Below, in pieces: positions 6,881 through 14,358 of a stretch of DNA of 19,100 nt (position 1 is the stretch's first letter; every line of letters begins with the position of its first letter). Source of the DNA: Clostridia bacterium. GTDB taxonomy: Bacteria > Bacillota_A > Clostridia > Oscillospirales > CAG-272. The notes under the pieces are model-generated. The model saw only the letters and a list, made by a program, of their open reading frames with translations. It was not told the origin of the DNA and made no database searches. The translations under genes and the position numbers were made by a program. The stretch spans positions 1 through 19,100 of the forward strand of contig JAFQPF010000084.1 in assembly GCA_017411885.1 (NCBI GenBank). Reading direction: 5' to 3'.

Positions 6881-7606
6881 TTACTGCTCTTTTCTATATT
6901 CACTTGGCGTCTTTCCGGTTATCTCCTTAAATTTCTTGGTAAAATAAACGTAGTCGGTAAAACCGCATCTTTCGGCGATCTCACAAAGCGGGAGTGTATC
7001 CGAATATATGCTCATCAGATAGCAGGCTCGGTCTATGCGGACCTTGCACAAAAGCTTACCCGGCGTCATACCGGTGATCTTCTTAAAGCAGGCTCTTATG
7101 TAATCCTCGGCGTATCCGCTTTTGCAAAGCAGATCGGTCACACAAAAATCAGGATCGCACGCTGATTCACTTATCCCCCTGTTTATCCTTTCGACCGCAA
7201 GCGCAACACTGCTCTCTCTTTCCATATTCTGAAGAATAAAGCGTATGTACGCGGAGCAAAGCGAGCGCAGATAATCGTTTGAAAAATATCTGTTTTCATA
7301 AATAAGCTGTGCAAGCTTTTTACCGTCACCGCTATCGTTATCACTCAGAGCGCAGACCTCCTTGAGATATAACAGCTTTTCAAAGTCACATCCGACCGAT
7401 ATGTTGACAAATCCTTTTTCTGAAATCGAGCCGTGGGGGATCTCGGGTGGTACGATAATTATCGTACCCGGCTCAAATGGATAGCTTTTCTCGGCTGTGC
7501 GCAAAAAGCCCTCTCCCCATATATAAAGCATAATTTCATAGAACTTATGCTTATGCATCGGATATACTCTCGTTCCATCGTCGGTTTTATTTACAAACAC
7601 AGGCAT
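6881..7606 (-). CDS. AraC-family regulator with N-terminal cupin sensor
   Basis: 241 residues. The N-terminal cupin half shows PMHKHKFYEIMLYIWGEG (16-33, with H18, H20 and E24 placed as in sugar-sensing AraC proteins) and IVPPEIPHGS (51-60). The C-terminal AraC domain (about 140-238) ends with two helix-turn-helix units and GKTPSEYRKEQ. The ATG at 7604-7606 is chosen because AGGGGTGAT lies just before it; an upstream GTG at 7633 would sit inside the promoter. The gene is divergent from the GH5-transporter pair starting at 7734 and is probably its activator, responding to the imported or released sugar (inference). Confidence 0.92.
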   Translation of the reverse strand: MPVFVNKTDDGTRVYPMHKHKFYEIMLYIWGEGFLRTAEKSYPFEPGTIIIVPPEIPHGSISEKGFVNISVGCDFEKLLYLKEVCALSDNDSGDGKKLAQLIYENRYFSNDYLRSLCSAYIRFILQNMERESSVALAVERINRGISESACDPDFCVTDLLCKSGYAEDYIRACFKKITGMTPGKLLCKVRIDRACYLMSIYSDTLPLCEIAERCGFTDYVYFTKKFKEITGKTPSEYRKEQ

Positions 7607-7623
7607 TTTATCACCCCTGTACA

Positions 7624-7652
7624 AGTATAGCACAAATCTATCTTTTATACAA
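7624..7652 (-). promoter_or_regulatory. Promoter of the cupin-AraC gene
   Basis: Minus-strand -10 TATACT (7624-7629) with TGTGC directly before it, and a -35-like TTGTAT (7647-7652) 17 bases upstream. The leader is only about a dozen bases, so transcription starts next to the ribosome binding site. Confidence 0.7.
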
Positions 7653-7691
7653 GTCTAACTATGTAATTTTATAACTTTTTCAAATAAAGAA

Positions 7692-7717
7692 TGTTATACT
7701 TAAGGTATCGGTATACT
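7692..7717 (+). promoter_or_regulatory. Promoter and direct repeat upstream of the GH5 gene
   Basis: TGTTATACT (7692-7700) is an extended -10 box without a good -35. A second TATACTT begins at 7712, 17 bases after the first at 7695, so TATACTTAAGG and TATACTTTATGG form a direct repeat. Lack of a -35 suggests activation by the divergent AraC protein (inference). Confidence 0.5.
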
Positions 7718-7733
7718 TTATGGAGGTATATAT

Positions 7734-8834
7734 ATGAGAAAGATCGAACGCTTCAGCCGCGGTATGGGTATCGGCGGCTGGCTTACAAACTACAAGCGCT
7801 TTAAGGTATTACCCGAGCACAAGCGTATGGACATAACCATCGGTGACCTTGAGCATTTCGAAAGCTATATTACCGAAAGGGACATAAGATACATAGCTTC
7901 CCTCGGGCTTGACCACATAAGACTCGGCTTTGACCAGATCGTAATTGAAGAAACGCCTTACAAATACAGAGCGTGCATACTTAAAAACCTGCACGATTTT
8001 GTAGACTGGTGCGAAAAATACAAGGTCCGCCCCATTCTTAATATGCACAAGGCTGTCGGCAACTACTGCGACGTTGTATCAAAGGAGGGGCTTCTTGACA
8101 ATCCCGAGCTTTGCAACAGATTTGTTGCCGTATGGGATATGCTTGAGGACGAATTTGCAGGTGACAACGAGGTTATGTTTGAGCTGTTAAACGAGGTCGT
8201 TGACCGCGATTCATTAAAGTGGAATCCGCTTGCAAAAAGGACGATCGACACTATCCGCAAAAAGAACAAGGAAAGATACATTATCGTCGGTTGCGGACAT
8301 TGGGGAAGCCCTCCCGGTCTTGACACGCTTGATACCTATGACGACGATTACGTTATTTACACCTTCCACACCTACAACCCCTTTGAATTTACCCATCAGC
8401 GCGGACTTTTGCAGGAAGGCCCTCTCTATTATAACAGAGAAATGCCCTGGCCGTGTGACGATATGGAAAGATACAGACTCTGCTACGAGCTTAACGGCAA
8501 TCTCCACGAATTTGACGATAACTATTGGGGTGCTACAAAGCTTGATATAGACTTTATCCGCAAGGCGTTTGAGCCTGCTGTCAGATTTATTGAAAGACAT
8601 CCCGACAAAATACTCTGGTGCGGCGAATTCGGTACTATCCGCCATGCGCGTATGGAATGGCGTCAGAACTGGATGCGCGACGTTATAACGGTTATCAAGG
8701 AAAACGATATGCCCTACAGCGTATGGAATTATTTAAGCACGCCTAACGACGGCAACCGCTTCAGCCTTGTTGACGATGACAGACGTGAAATACTCAGCGC
8801 TGAAATGCACGCGATAATTCTCGGAAACGTATGA
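7734..8834 (+). CDS. Cytoplasmic GH5-type glycoside hydrolase
   Basis: 366 residues folding as a GH5/cellulase-like TIM barrel. Landmarks: GMGIGGWLTN at the start (10-19), IRLGFD (62-67), ILNMHKAVGN (101-110), the acid/base Glu154 in FELLNEVV, YTFHTYNPFEFTHQ (209-222), the nucleophile Glu298 in WCGEFGTIRH, and SVWNYL (329-334). It has no signal peptide or transmembrane segment, so it must cut a sugar or glycoside already inside the cell. Family members are beta-glucanases, mannanases and beta-glycosidases; the exact linkage is not readable. GGAGG lies seven bases before the ATG. The stop overlaps the start of the transporter gene by four bases (ATGA), so the two are translated together. High-affinity substrates may be short oligosaccharides or plant glycosides (inference). 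Confidence 0.88.
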   Translation: MRKIERFSRGMGIGGWLTNYKRFKVLPEHKRMDITIGDLEHFESYITERDIRYIASLGLDHIRLGFDQIVIEETPYKYRACILKNLHDFVDWCEKYKVRPILNMHKAVGNYCDVVSKEGLLDNPELCNRFVAVWDMLEDEFAGDNEVMFELLNEVVDRDSLKWNPLAKRTIDTIRKKNKERYIIVGCGHWGSPPGLDTLDTYDDDYVIYTFHTYNPFEFTHQRGLLQEGPLYYNREMPWPCDDMERYRLCYELNGNLHEFDDNYWGATKLDIDFIRKAFEPAVRFIERHPDKILWCGEFGTIRHARMEWRQNWMRDVITVIKENDMPYSVWNYLSTPNDGNRFSLVDDDRREILSAEMHAIILGNV

Positions 8835-9688
8835 ACGCAATAAACATTTTCTTACTTGCACTCAGCATACTTCTTGGAAGCGCGAGAAATCTTTTATCCA
8901 AAAGCATATCGCATATTGAGTTTGGCAAAAAAAGCTTTTTCACGCTTCAGACGATCACATTCCTTGCAGGCGCACTCGTGCTTATCCCGGGCTCGCTCGG
9001 TAGACAATGCTCCACGCTCACGGTCATACTCGCGCTTATTTACGGTGTGATTTTATTGCTTGCGCAGTGGTGCTATACTGCGGCTATGTCAAACGGAGAT
9101 GCGGCGATCTGCTCGACTGTATACTCGCTTGGATTCATTCTACCCACACTTTCGGGAATGGTATTCTGGAATGAAAACGTGACCGTGATAAAAATGCTCG
9201 GCGTGATCCTCGTAATACCTGCGATAATCCTGTCGGGCAAAAAGAGTGAGGGGAAATCTGACACAACAAAGGGATATATGCTTCCGCTTATGATTGCCAT
9301 GCTCGCATCGGGCGGACTCGGCATAATGCAAAAGGTTCAGAGCAATTCCCCCTACCCCGAGCAAAGAAGCATATTCGTGCTTATTTCATTTCTTTTCGCG
9401 TCTGTAGTCTCATTTATATTTGCCTTGTGCAAAAAAGGCGGCGGAGATATAAAGCCGTCGGGCAAAATTTTCGCGGCAGGAATAGGCGTATGCTTTGCGG
9501 CGTGTAATCTGTTAAATACACTCCTCGCTTCAAGGCTTGACAGCGCGGTGTTCTACCCATCGCTTAATATCGGTGTGATACTGTTCTCGATTTTTTCAAG
9601 CATTTTGCTTTTCAGAGAAAAATTCACAAAAAGGCTCGCGCTCGTTTTACTCTTCGCCTTTTCGGCAATTATACTTGTAAACATATAA
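8831..9688 (+). CDS. DMT-superfamily (EamA-type) transporter
   Basis: 285 residues with about ten hydrophobic segments arranged as two EamA repeats; the end of the first repeat is VTVIKMLGVILVIPAIIL, near residues 116-133, followed by a short charged linker (about 134-146) and the second repeat. The C-terminus ends LALVLLFAFSAIILVNI. EamA proteins move metabolites, amino acids or sugars, usually by proton exchange. Start ATG overlaps the GH5 stop, so both are made from one message. The context suggests uptake of the glycosidase substrate or export of a product. Direction cannot be told from sequence. Confidence 0.88.
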   Translation: MNAINIFLLALSILLGSARNLLSKSISHIEFGKKSFFTLQTITFLAGALVLIPGSLGRQCSTLTVILALIYGVILLLAQWCYTAAMSNGDAAICSTVYSLGFILPTLSGMVFWNENVTVIKMLGVILVIPAIILSGKKSEGKSDTTKGYMLPLMIAMLASGGLGIMQKVQSNSPYPEQRSIFVLISFLFASVVSFIFALCKKGGGDIKPSGKIFAAGIGVCFAACNLLNTLLASRLDSAVFYPSLNIGVILFSIFSSILLFREKFTKRLALVLLFAFSAIILVNI

Positions 9689-9691
9689 CGC

Positions 9692-9726
9692 AAAAATCAC
9701 CGTGTGAAATTCACACGGTGATTTTT
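9692..9726. terminator. Strong bidirectional terminator
   Basis: A 16-base perfect stem (9692-9707 with 9711-9726; core ATCACCGTGTGA) and a three-base loop, A-run on the left and T-run on the right. It separates the transporter gene from the convergent trmL gene, whose stop codon (9726-9728) touches the stem. Confidence 0.92.
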
Positions 9727-10223
9727 TACCATTCAAACGTAGTCGGGACTCCGTCCTCTCTGAGTCCTTCAAAATTCTTCTGCCGTAATACCTCATACAC
9801 GGCTATTGCCGCAGAGTTTGACAAATTAAGGCTCCTGAGCTTATCGCGCATCGGTATGCGGACGCATCTGTCGGGATTTTGCTTAAGAAGCTCTTCGGGA
9901 AGCCCCTTTGTTTCCTTGCCGAATACAAGAAAGACTCTGCCCGGGTATTCTACCTCGGTATATGCACGCGGTGCCTTTGTCGAGTAAAAATACATCTGCT
10001 CACCTGCATTTATCCTTAAAAACTCATCAAGGCTTTCGTAATAGGTAATATCAAGCTCGTGCCAATAATCAAGCCCCGCGCGCTTCAGCTTGCGGTCGTC
10101 CACCTCAAAGCCCATAGGCTTAACTAAATGAAGAGAAGCACCTGTGGCAGCACAGGTGCGGGCGATGTTTCCGGTATTCTGCGGTATTTCCGGCTCTATA
10201 AGAGCTATGTTTATATTGCTCAT
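9726..10223 (-). CDS. trmL: tRNA (cytidine/uridine-34-2'-O)-methyltransferase TrmL
   Basis: 165 residues of the SPOUT methyltransferase fold, close to the usual 155-165 length of TrmL. ALIEPEIPQNTGNIARTCAATG (7-28) is the family's start, GKETKGLP (102-109) and RIPMRDKLRSLNLSNSAAI (122-140) form the knotted S-adenosylmethionine site, and YEVLRQ follows. TrmL methylates the wobble ribose of leucine tRNAs. The ATG at 10221-10223 begins one base after the TAA of the Nudix gene and lacks a good site of its own (AGGAG is about 15 bases away), so it probably depends on translation of the upstream gene. Confidence 0.95.
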   Translation of the reverse strand: MSNINIALIEPEIPQNTGNIARTCAATGASLHLVKPMGFEVDDRKLKRAGLDYWHELDITYYESLDEFLRINAGEQMYFYSTKAPRAYTEVEYPGRVFLVFGKETKGLPEELLKQNPDRCVRIPMRDKLRSLNLSNSAAIAVYEVLRQKNFEGLREDGVPTTFEW

Positions 10224-10224
10224 C

Positions 10225-10665
10225 TTAAGCGTTATACTCTCCTGCAAGCTTCTCTTTCCAATACTTTTGCGCACTTCTTAAGATTTGTATATCATTATCA
10301 TGCGTAAGCTGAGCGCTTGCCTCGTCAAAGGTAAACCAATCGGCACGTCTTATCTCCTCAGGCTGAGGCACGGTTTCGCGGGTATCGGTTATAGCGGTGA
10401 AATATATTACTTCCTTTTCGATATAATCCCTGGGCGAATATATAACACTTTTTCTGAATCCCGTGTCAAGCTCGACCTCAAGACCGGTTTCCTCTCTTAT
10501 TTCACGTATAGCGGTCTCCGCTTCGGTTTCAGCCGCCTCCACGTGCCCCTTAGGAAAGCCCCAATGACCGCCTCTGTGCTGAATGAGCAGAGTAAGACAT
10601 CCGCCCTTTACGCGGCGTATTACTACTGCGCCGCAGGATTTTTCTTTTCTTGTATGTAAAGCCAC
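10225..10665 (-). CDS. Nudix hydrolase (Ap4A hydrolase-like)
   Basis: 146 residues. A complete Nudix box spans residues 40-62: G40 starts GHVEAAE, then seven residues, then REIREETGL with R54, E55, E58 and E59 for metal binding. The preceding KSCGAVVIRR and HWGFPKG are typical of the dinucleoside tetraphosphatase (NUDT2-like) branch, so a housecleaning role on Ap4A or a related nucleotide is likely. The GTG at 10663-10665 is chosen as start because GGAGG lies five bases before it and the protein then begins right at the domain; an upstream ATG at 10752 would fall inside the promoter. It is cotranscribed with trmL. Confidence 0.9.
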   Translation of the reverse strand: MALHTRKEKSCGAVVIRRVKGGCLTLLIQHRGGHWGFPKGHVEAAETEAETAIREIREETGLEVELDTGFRKSVIYSPRDYIEKEVIYFTAITDTRETVPQPEEIRRADWFTFDEASAQLTHDNDIQILRSAQKYWKEKLAGEYNA

Positions 10666-10738
10666 AATTGCCTCCGAATAAACGCGATCACCTGACCGCA
10701 GACTGTTCGTACCGTCACAGACGGTCTCTCCAACGTTT

Positions 10739-10767
10739 ATTATAGCACACATTTACGTGTTATGCAA
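10739..10767 (-). promoter_or_regulatory. Promoter of the Nudix-trmL unit
   Basis: Minus-strand -35-like TTGCAT (10762-10767), 17 bases, perfect -10 TATAAT (10739-10744) with TGTGC before it. The roughly 67-base leader contains a small hairpin (ACCGTC/GACGGT, 10711-10725). Confidence 0.8.
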
Positions 10768-10811
10768 GAGCATAATAGGCATAAATGCAATTTTGGATAC
10801 ATTTTTCGCAA

Positions 10812-10856
10812 AAAAACAGTATATTTTGTCTTTTTTCAAGCATCTTTACTGTTTTT
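10812..10856 (-). terminator. Possible terminator overlapping the PocR-AraC stop codon
   Basis: AAAAACAGTA and TACTGTTTTT (10812-10821 and 10847-10856) are inverted copies with a 25-base loop that contains the stop codon (10836-10838). On the minus strand the right arm runs into seven Ts. The long loop and AT-rich stem make it a weak candidate, but no better one exists behind this gene. Confidence 0.4.
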
Positions 10857-11681
10857 GTATTCAAGGGGAGTCATTCCAAGCTTTTTCTTAAAGACCTGCG
10901 AAAAATAATTCGAGTCGCCAAATCCAACCGAAAAAGCTATCTCTGTAACCGACAGGCTTGAATATTTAAGCAAGGTCTTCGCGTCATCTATCCTCAAATC
11001 ACATATATACTCGCGCAAGGTCCGCCCCGTATGCTTTTTGAAGCTGTGGCTTATATAAGACCGGCTACAGGAAAACTCCTTACATATGTTTTCAAGATTA
11101 ACCTCGTCGGTATGAAACTGCTTGACGTATCTTATTACAGACTCTATAAGCGTGTCACGCTCAAAAGAGCCGTCCTTACGCCGCACATACTCAAATTCAA
11201 GCATACTTATAAGCGGATATATGAGCGTATCGATCTCACCCTTTTGCGGCATTTGCTTTTTTAAGGATGAATACGCCTGTTTCATCTCTTCATACGGCAT
11301 ACCGTAAAGCTCCGACGCCCTTTTTATATAGCTTTGCGCCCCCTCACAGGCATATCCGCTGACGCATATCACACAGCGAAGCTTTGAATCTGAAATAACC
11401 GGATAAACGTACTCGCCAACACCCGCATAACAGTTTCCTTGATACGCGCCGCACTCGGCTTTTCCAAACACCTTTCTCTGCCTTGCCACACAATGCCGTC
11501 TCGCTTGGGGAAAGGTCTTTACGAATATGCAATAGGGATTATCGTGTATGTTAAAGGTAATAAGCTCGCTTGGCAAAACCACGTTTTCGTCCCCGATCGG
11601 ATGCAGAGTCACGCACATACCAAGCTTTTTCAGATAAAGTATATAGCTTTTTATCTGTGAAATATGATCAAACTCGTTCAT
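10836..11681 (-). CDS. AraC-family regulator with PocR-type sensor domain
   Basis: 281 residues. The N-terminal part (about 5-120) looks like the PocR ligand-binding domain: ITFNIHDNPYCIFVKTF, then RRHC (C64), then a Cys-rich stretch with C77 and C84, GVGEYVYPVI (87-96) and CVICVSGYAC (103-112). The C-terminal AraC domain covers about 178-278 with ICKEFSCSRSYISHSFKKHTG and ITEIAF-like second helix-turn-helix SVTEIAFSVGFGDSNYFSQVF, then GMTPLEYK. PocR domains sense small organic metabolites. The start has AAGGAG upstream. It has its own promoter and no divergent partner, so its target could be the ABC importer upstream or genes elsewhere. Confidence 0.87.
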   Translation of the reverse strand: MNEFDHISQIKSYILYLKKLGMCVTLHPIGDENVVLPSELITFNIHDNPYCIFVKTFPQARRHCVARQRKVFGKAECGAYQGNCYAGVGEYVYPVISDSKLRCVICVSGYACEGAQSYIKRASELYGMPYEEMKQAYSSLKKQMPQKGEIDTLIYPLISMLEFEYVRRKDGSFERDTLIESVIRYVKQFHTDEVNLENICKEFSCSRSYISHSFKKHTGRTLREYICDLRIDDAKTLLKYSSLSVTEIAFSVGFGDSNYFSQVFKKKLGMTPLEYKNSKDA

Positions 11682-11751
11682 ACCTTCTCCTTTGCACGTT
11701 TTTCAAGATATTTCCGGATTTTTTGCCGTCAGAATATAAATCCGTGCTTAT

Positions 11752-11780
11752 ATGATACCACAAAACGACTATAATTGCAA
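11752..11780 (-). promoter_or_regulatory. Promoter of the PocR-AraC gene
   Basis: Minus-strand -35 TTGCAA (11775-11780), 17 bases, -10 TATCAT (11752-11757) preceded by TGTGG. The leader is about 65 bases. Confidence 0.75.
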
Positions 11781-11788
11781 CAAAAAAA

Positions 11789-11812
11789 TATCCCGACCGC
11801 ACGGTCGGGATA
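11789..11812 (-). terminator. Intrinsic terminator of the ABC importer operon
   Basis: Ten-base stem TATCCCGACC/GGTCGGGATA (11789-11798 with 11803-11812), four-base loop, followed on the minus strand by a run of seven Ts. It starts four bases behind the ATPase stop. Confidence 0.93.
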
Positions 11813-11815
11813 AAA

Positions 11816-12607
11816 TTATTTGCTGTGAGCCAGAAATGCCTTCAAAGCAGGGCTCTTGGGGTTTTGGAACAGCTCTTGTGGAGCTCCCTCCTCCTTGATG
11901 ACACCGTCCGCCATAAAGATTACGCGGTCGGCAACGTGAGAGGCAAATTCCATTTCGTGAGTTACGACTATCATCGTTCTGTTTTCGTCCTTAAGCGAGC
12001 GGATGACCTTAAGCACCTCCTGGGTAAGCTCGGGGTCAAGCGCGCTTGTAGGCTCATCAAAGCAAAGCACACTCGGAGAAAGCGCGAGCGCACGCGCTAT
12101 CGCGGCTCTCTGCTGCTGACCGCCCGAAAGCTCGAACGGATAGTTATTCATCTTCTGCTCAAGACCTACACGGCACAAAAGCTCGCGTGCCTTTTCTTCA
12201 CATTCCTTTGCGATCTCTGCTTTTCTTGCGCGCGACGGCTTTTTACCGGTCTGCTTTTTTTCATTTTCAAGACAAAGCATTTCGTGCGCAAGCGTTACGT
12301 TCCGAAGCACAGTATACTGCGGAAACAGATTAAAGGACTGGAAAACGAGTCCGAATTTAAGTCTGTTCTGACGCTTAAGCGCATCAGAAAGCTCGGGCGC
12401 AGACGCATCAAATATCGTTTCGCCATCGACTACTATCTTTCCCTCATCGGGAGTTTCAAGGAAATTAAGTGAACGCAAAAGCGTGGTCTTTCCGCTTCCG
12501 GAGGAGCCGATTATTACAAGGACCTCTCCGTCACGAAGCGTGAAATCAATACCCTTTAATACCTCGGTCTTGCCGAAGCTCTTTCTTATATCAAATACCT
12601 CAAGCAT
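11816..12607 (-). CDS. Polar amino-acid ABC transporter, ATP-binding subunit (GlnQ/HisP type)
   Basis: 263 residues with Walker A GSSGSGKTT (34-42), Q-loop Gln90 in LVFQSFNLFPQ, signature LSGGQQQRAAIARAL (160-174), Walker B with D184 and E185 in CFDEPTSALDPE, and switch His217 in VVTHEMEF. FNLFPQYTVLRNV is typical of the polar amino-acid group. About 20 extra residues, rich in Lys (near 111-135, LENEKKQTGKKPSRARK), sit between the Q-loop and the signature, so the protein is longer than the usual 240. A GGAGG site lies seven bases before the ATG, which starts 12 bases after the permease stop. It powers uptake by the permease encoded upstream and sits at the inner face of the membrane as a dimer. 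Confidence 0.96.
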   Translation of the reverse strand: MLEVFDIRKSFGKTEVLKGIDFTLRDGEVLVIIGSSGSGKTTLLRSLNFLETPDEGKIVVDGETIFDASAPELSDALKRQNRLKFGLVFQSFNLFPQYTVLRNVTLAHEMLCLENEKKQTGKKPSRARKAEIAKECEEKARELLCRVGLEQKMNNYPFELSGGQQQRAAIARALALSPSVLCFDEPTSALDPELTQEVLKVIRSLKDENRTMIVVTHEMEFASHVADRVIFMADGVIKEEGAPQELFQNPKSPALKAFLAHSK

Positions 12608-12619
12608 ACGTCCGCCTCC

Positions 12620-13375
12620 TTAACTCTTGTAATAGCCAAAGGCTTTTTCGACCTTTTCAAGGACTATAGTTACAAGTCCGTTGAAGATAAGGAAGAAAAG
12701 ACCGGTGTAAAACAGCGGCCACACAAGACCGTTTGACGAATAGCGCTCTGCCGCCTTGAGTATTTCGGGAACGGCTATAACTCTCGCAAGCGAGGTATCC
12801 TTTACAAGCGTTATTATCTCATTGCTCATAGGCGGCACGATGCGCTTTACCACCTGCATAAGTATGACCTTGAAAAATACCTGCGATTTTGTCATACCAA
12901 GCACCTGCGCCGCTTCGTACTGACCTCTTGCCATACTCTCTATACCGCCGCGGTATATTTCGGAAAAGTACGCCGCATAGTTGATAACAAAAGCGATAAG
13001 CGCCGCCGTCATACGCGTGCGTATCGGCATATTGAACACAAGTCCGGGCACGTAAAACACAACGTAAAGCTGTAACAAAAGCGGTGTGCCGCGGATTATC
13101 CATACGATAAGTCTGCATACCGCCGCGATCGGCTTGAAATTTCCGACAGCGTTTAATACTATCGCTATAAGACGAGGCTTTTCGCCGTTGTCCTCGATAT
13201 GCGCCGCATCAAGTCTGAGCAAAAAGCGGAATGGCCTAAACTTTGACATCGAACCGAAGCATATGATCAGTCCAAGCGGCAGAGCAAGCACAAGCGTGCT
13301 GAAAAACAAAAGTAAATTCTGCCCGAAGGACTCAAGCAAATTAAGCGTGACCGCCGTAAAAGTAGGATTTAACAT
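12620..13375 (-). CDS. Polar amino-acid ABC transporter, permease subunit (HisM/GlnP type)
   Basis: 251 residues. VWIIRGTPLLLQLYVVFY (91-108) and the cytoplasmic EAA loop, YEAAQVLGMTKSQVFFK (153-169) with the following VKRIVPPMSNE, identify a polar amino-acid permease. The first membrane segment (about 17-40) is followed by roughly 45 extra residues (about 42-86, including RLDAAHIEDNGEK), which lengthens the loop before the RGTP motif compared with the ordinary 215-225-residue permeases. Only one permease gene is present, so a homodimer is expected. A weak AAGG-type site precedes the ATG. A long hairpin lies between this gene and the binding-protein gene. Confidence 0.94.
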   Translation of the reverse strand: MLNPTFTAVTLNLLESFGQNLLLFFSTLVLALPLGLIICFGSMSKFRPFRFLLRLDAAHIEDNGEKPRLIAIVLNAVGNFKPIAAVCRLIVWIIRGTPLLLQLYVVFYVPGLVFNMPIRTRMTAALIAFVINYAAYFSEIYRGGIESMARGQYEAAQVLGMTKSQVFFKVILMQVVKRIVPPMSNEIITLVKDTSLARVIAVPEILKAAERYSSNGLVWPLFYTGLFFLIFNGLVTIVLEKVEKAFGYYKS

Positions 13376-13395
13376 ATATATACTCTACCTTGCAT

Positions 13396-13431
13396 ACAAA
13401 AGGATTCGGGAGTAAGCCCGAATCCTTTTGT
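13396..13431 (-). other. Intercistronic hairpin between binding protein and permease
   Basis: A 15-base perfect stem (13396-13410 with 13417-13431; core AAAGGATTCGGG) and a six-base loop, without a U-run after it on the minus strand. It fits a partial terminator or an RNA stabiliser that gives more binding protein than permease, a known arrangement in importer operons. Confidence 0.75.
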
Positions 13432-13446
13432 GGATTTTAAGATTAC

Positions 13447-14319
13447 TTATTTCTGTTCGATAAGCTGTGTATCGAGATTGTACCATTCAGCGATATCAAG
13501 GAGTGTGCCGTCCTCGTAAAGCTCTGCGATAGCCGCGTTAACCTTTTCTACCATATCGCTTCCCTTTCTGAACGCGATACCGTATTCTTCGTTTGCGAAT
13601 TCTACGCCGTCAACCTTAACAAGGCCTGCGTAATCTGTTCCCTCACCGATCATACCGAGAGCCGTGATGTAGTCTACAACACAAGCGTCAGCTGTACCTG
13701 CGGCAACCTCCATAATAGCCTTTGCCATTGTGTCAACTGCGATGAATTCGGAGCCTGCGAAGTATTCGTCTGTGGTTGCGAGCTCTTCACCTGCGGAGCC
13801 TGCCTCTGCAACTACGATCCTGCCTTCAAGCGAGCCTGCCATCTTATAATCGGGAGCTACAACAGCCTTTGTGATAACTACCTGCTGGTTGTTCATATAA
13901 GGAGCGGAGATAGCCATATTTTCTGCTCTTTCGGGTGTGATAGTCATACCGTTCCAGATGCAGTCGATGCCCTTTGCGTTGAGTTCGATCTCCTTGGAGC
14001 CCCAGTCGATTTCCTGGAACTGAGGAGTTAAGCCGAGCTTTTCGCAAACTGCGGTTGCAAATTCTGTTTCAAAGCCAACAAGCTCGTTGCTTTCGTTGAA
14101 GTAGTTCATAGGCTCAAAATATGTAATACCGATGATCATCTTGCCGTTGCCTTCGATATAAGCGGCATCGGAAGTGTTATCTTCAACAGCAGCGGTATCA
14201 TCTGCTACAGATTCAACCTCGGATTCGGTGTCGGATGCTACTTCCTTACCGCAGGAAGCAAGTGCGAAGCTCATTGTGAGCATCAAAATAGCGAGTAAAA
14301 CTGAAAGAAACTTTTTCAT
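13447..14319 (-). CDS. Polar amino-acid ABC transporter, substrate-binding lipoprotein
   Basis: 290 residues. A lipoprotein signal (KK, hydrophobic run, then the lipobox LASC with Cys23) is followed by an acidic linker (about 26-55) and a family 3 solute-binding domain. Its signature appears as GFETEFATAVCEKLG (82-96) and IDCIWNGMTITPERAENM (118-135), where the Arg of TPER binds the amino-acid carboxylate; YEDGTLLDIAEWYN is the usual end. The ATG at 14319 is chosen because AAGGAG stands eight bases ahead and the signal peptide begins there; the frame stays open upstream but that stretch covers the promoter. The ligand is an amino acid, not further defined. It heads the operon. Confidence 0.95.
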   Translation of the reverse strand: MKKFLSVLLAILMLTMSFALASCGKEVASDTESEVESVADDTAAVEDNTSDAAYIEGNGKMIIGITYFEPMNYFNESNELVGFETEFATAVCEKLGLTPQFQEIDWGSKEIELNAKGIDCIWNGMTITPERAENMAISAPYMNNQQVVITKAVVAPDYKMAGSLEGRIVVAEAGSAGEELATTDEYFAGSEFIAVDTMAKAIMEVAAGTADACVVDYITALGMIGEGTDYAGLVKVDGVEFANEEYGIAFRKGSDMVEKVNAAIAELYEDGTLLDIAEWYNLDTQLIEQK

Positions 14320-14358
14320 TGTGATTTCTCCTTTTATAATGAAAATAATGAATAATTC

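Noticed and set aside
8214..8645. Minus-strand open frame of 143 codons
   Set aside because: Antisense to the GH5 gene across its catalytic core.
10666..10752. N-terminal extension of the Nudix protein to an ATG at 10752
   Set aside because: That start lies upstream of the -10 box at 10739-10744, so it would not be on the transcript; the GTG at 10665 has GGAGG.
11825..12472. Plus-strand open frame of 215 codons
   Set aside because: Antisense to the ABC ATPase, which has every family motif; the frame is a by-product of its codon use.
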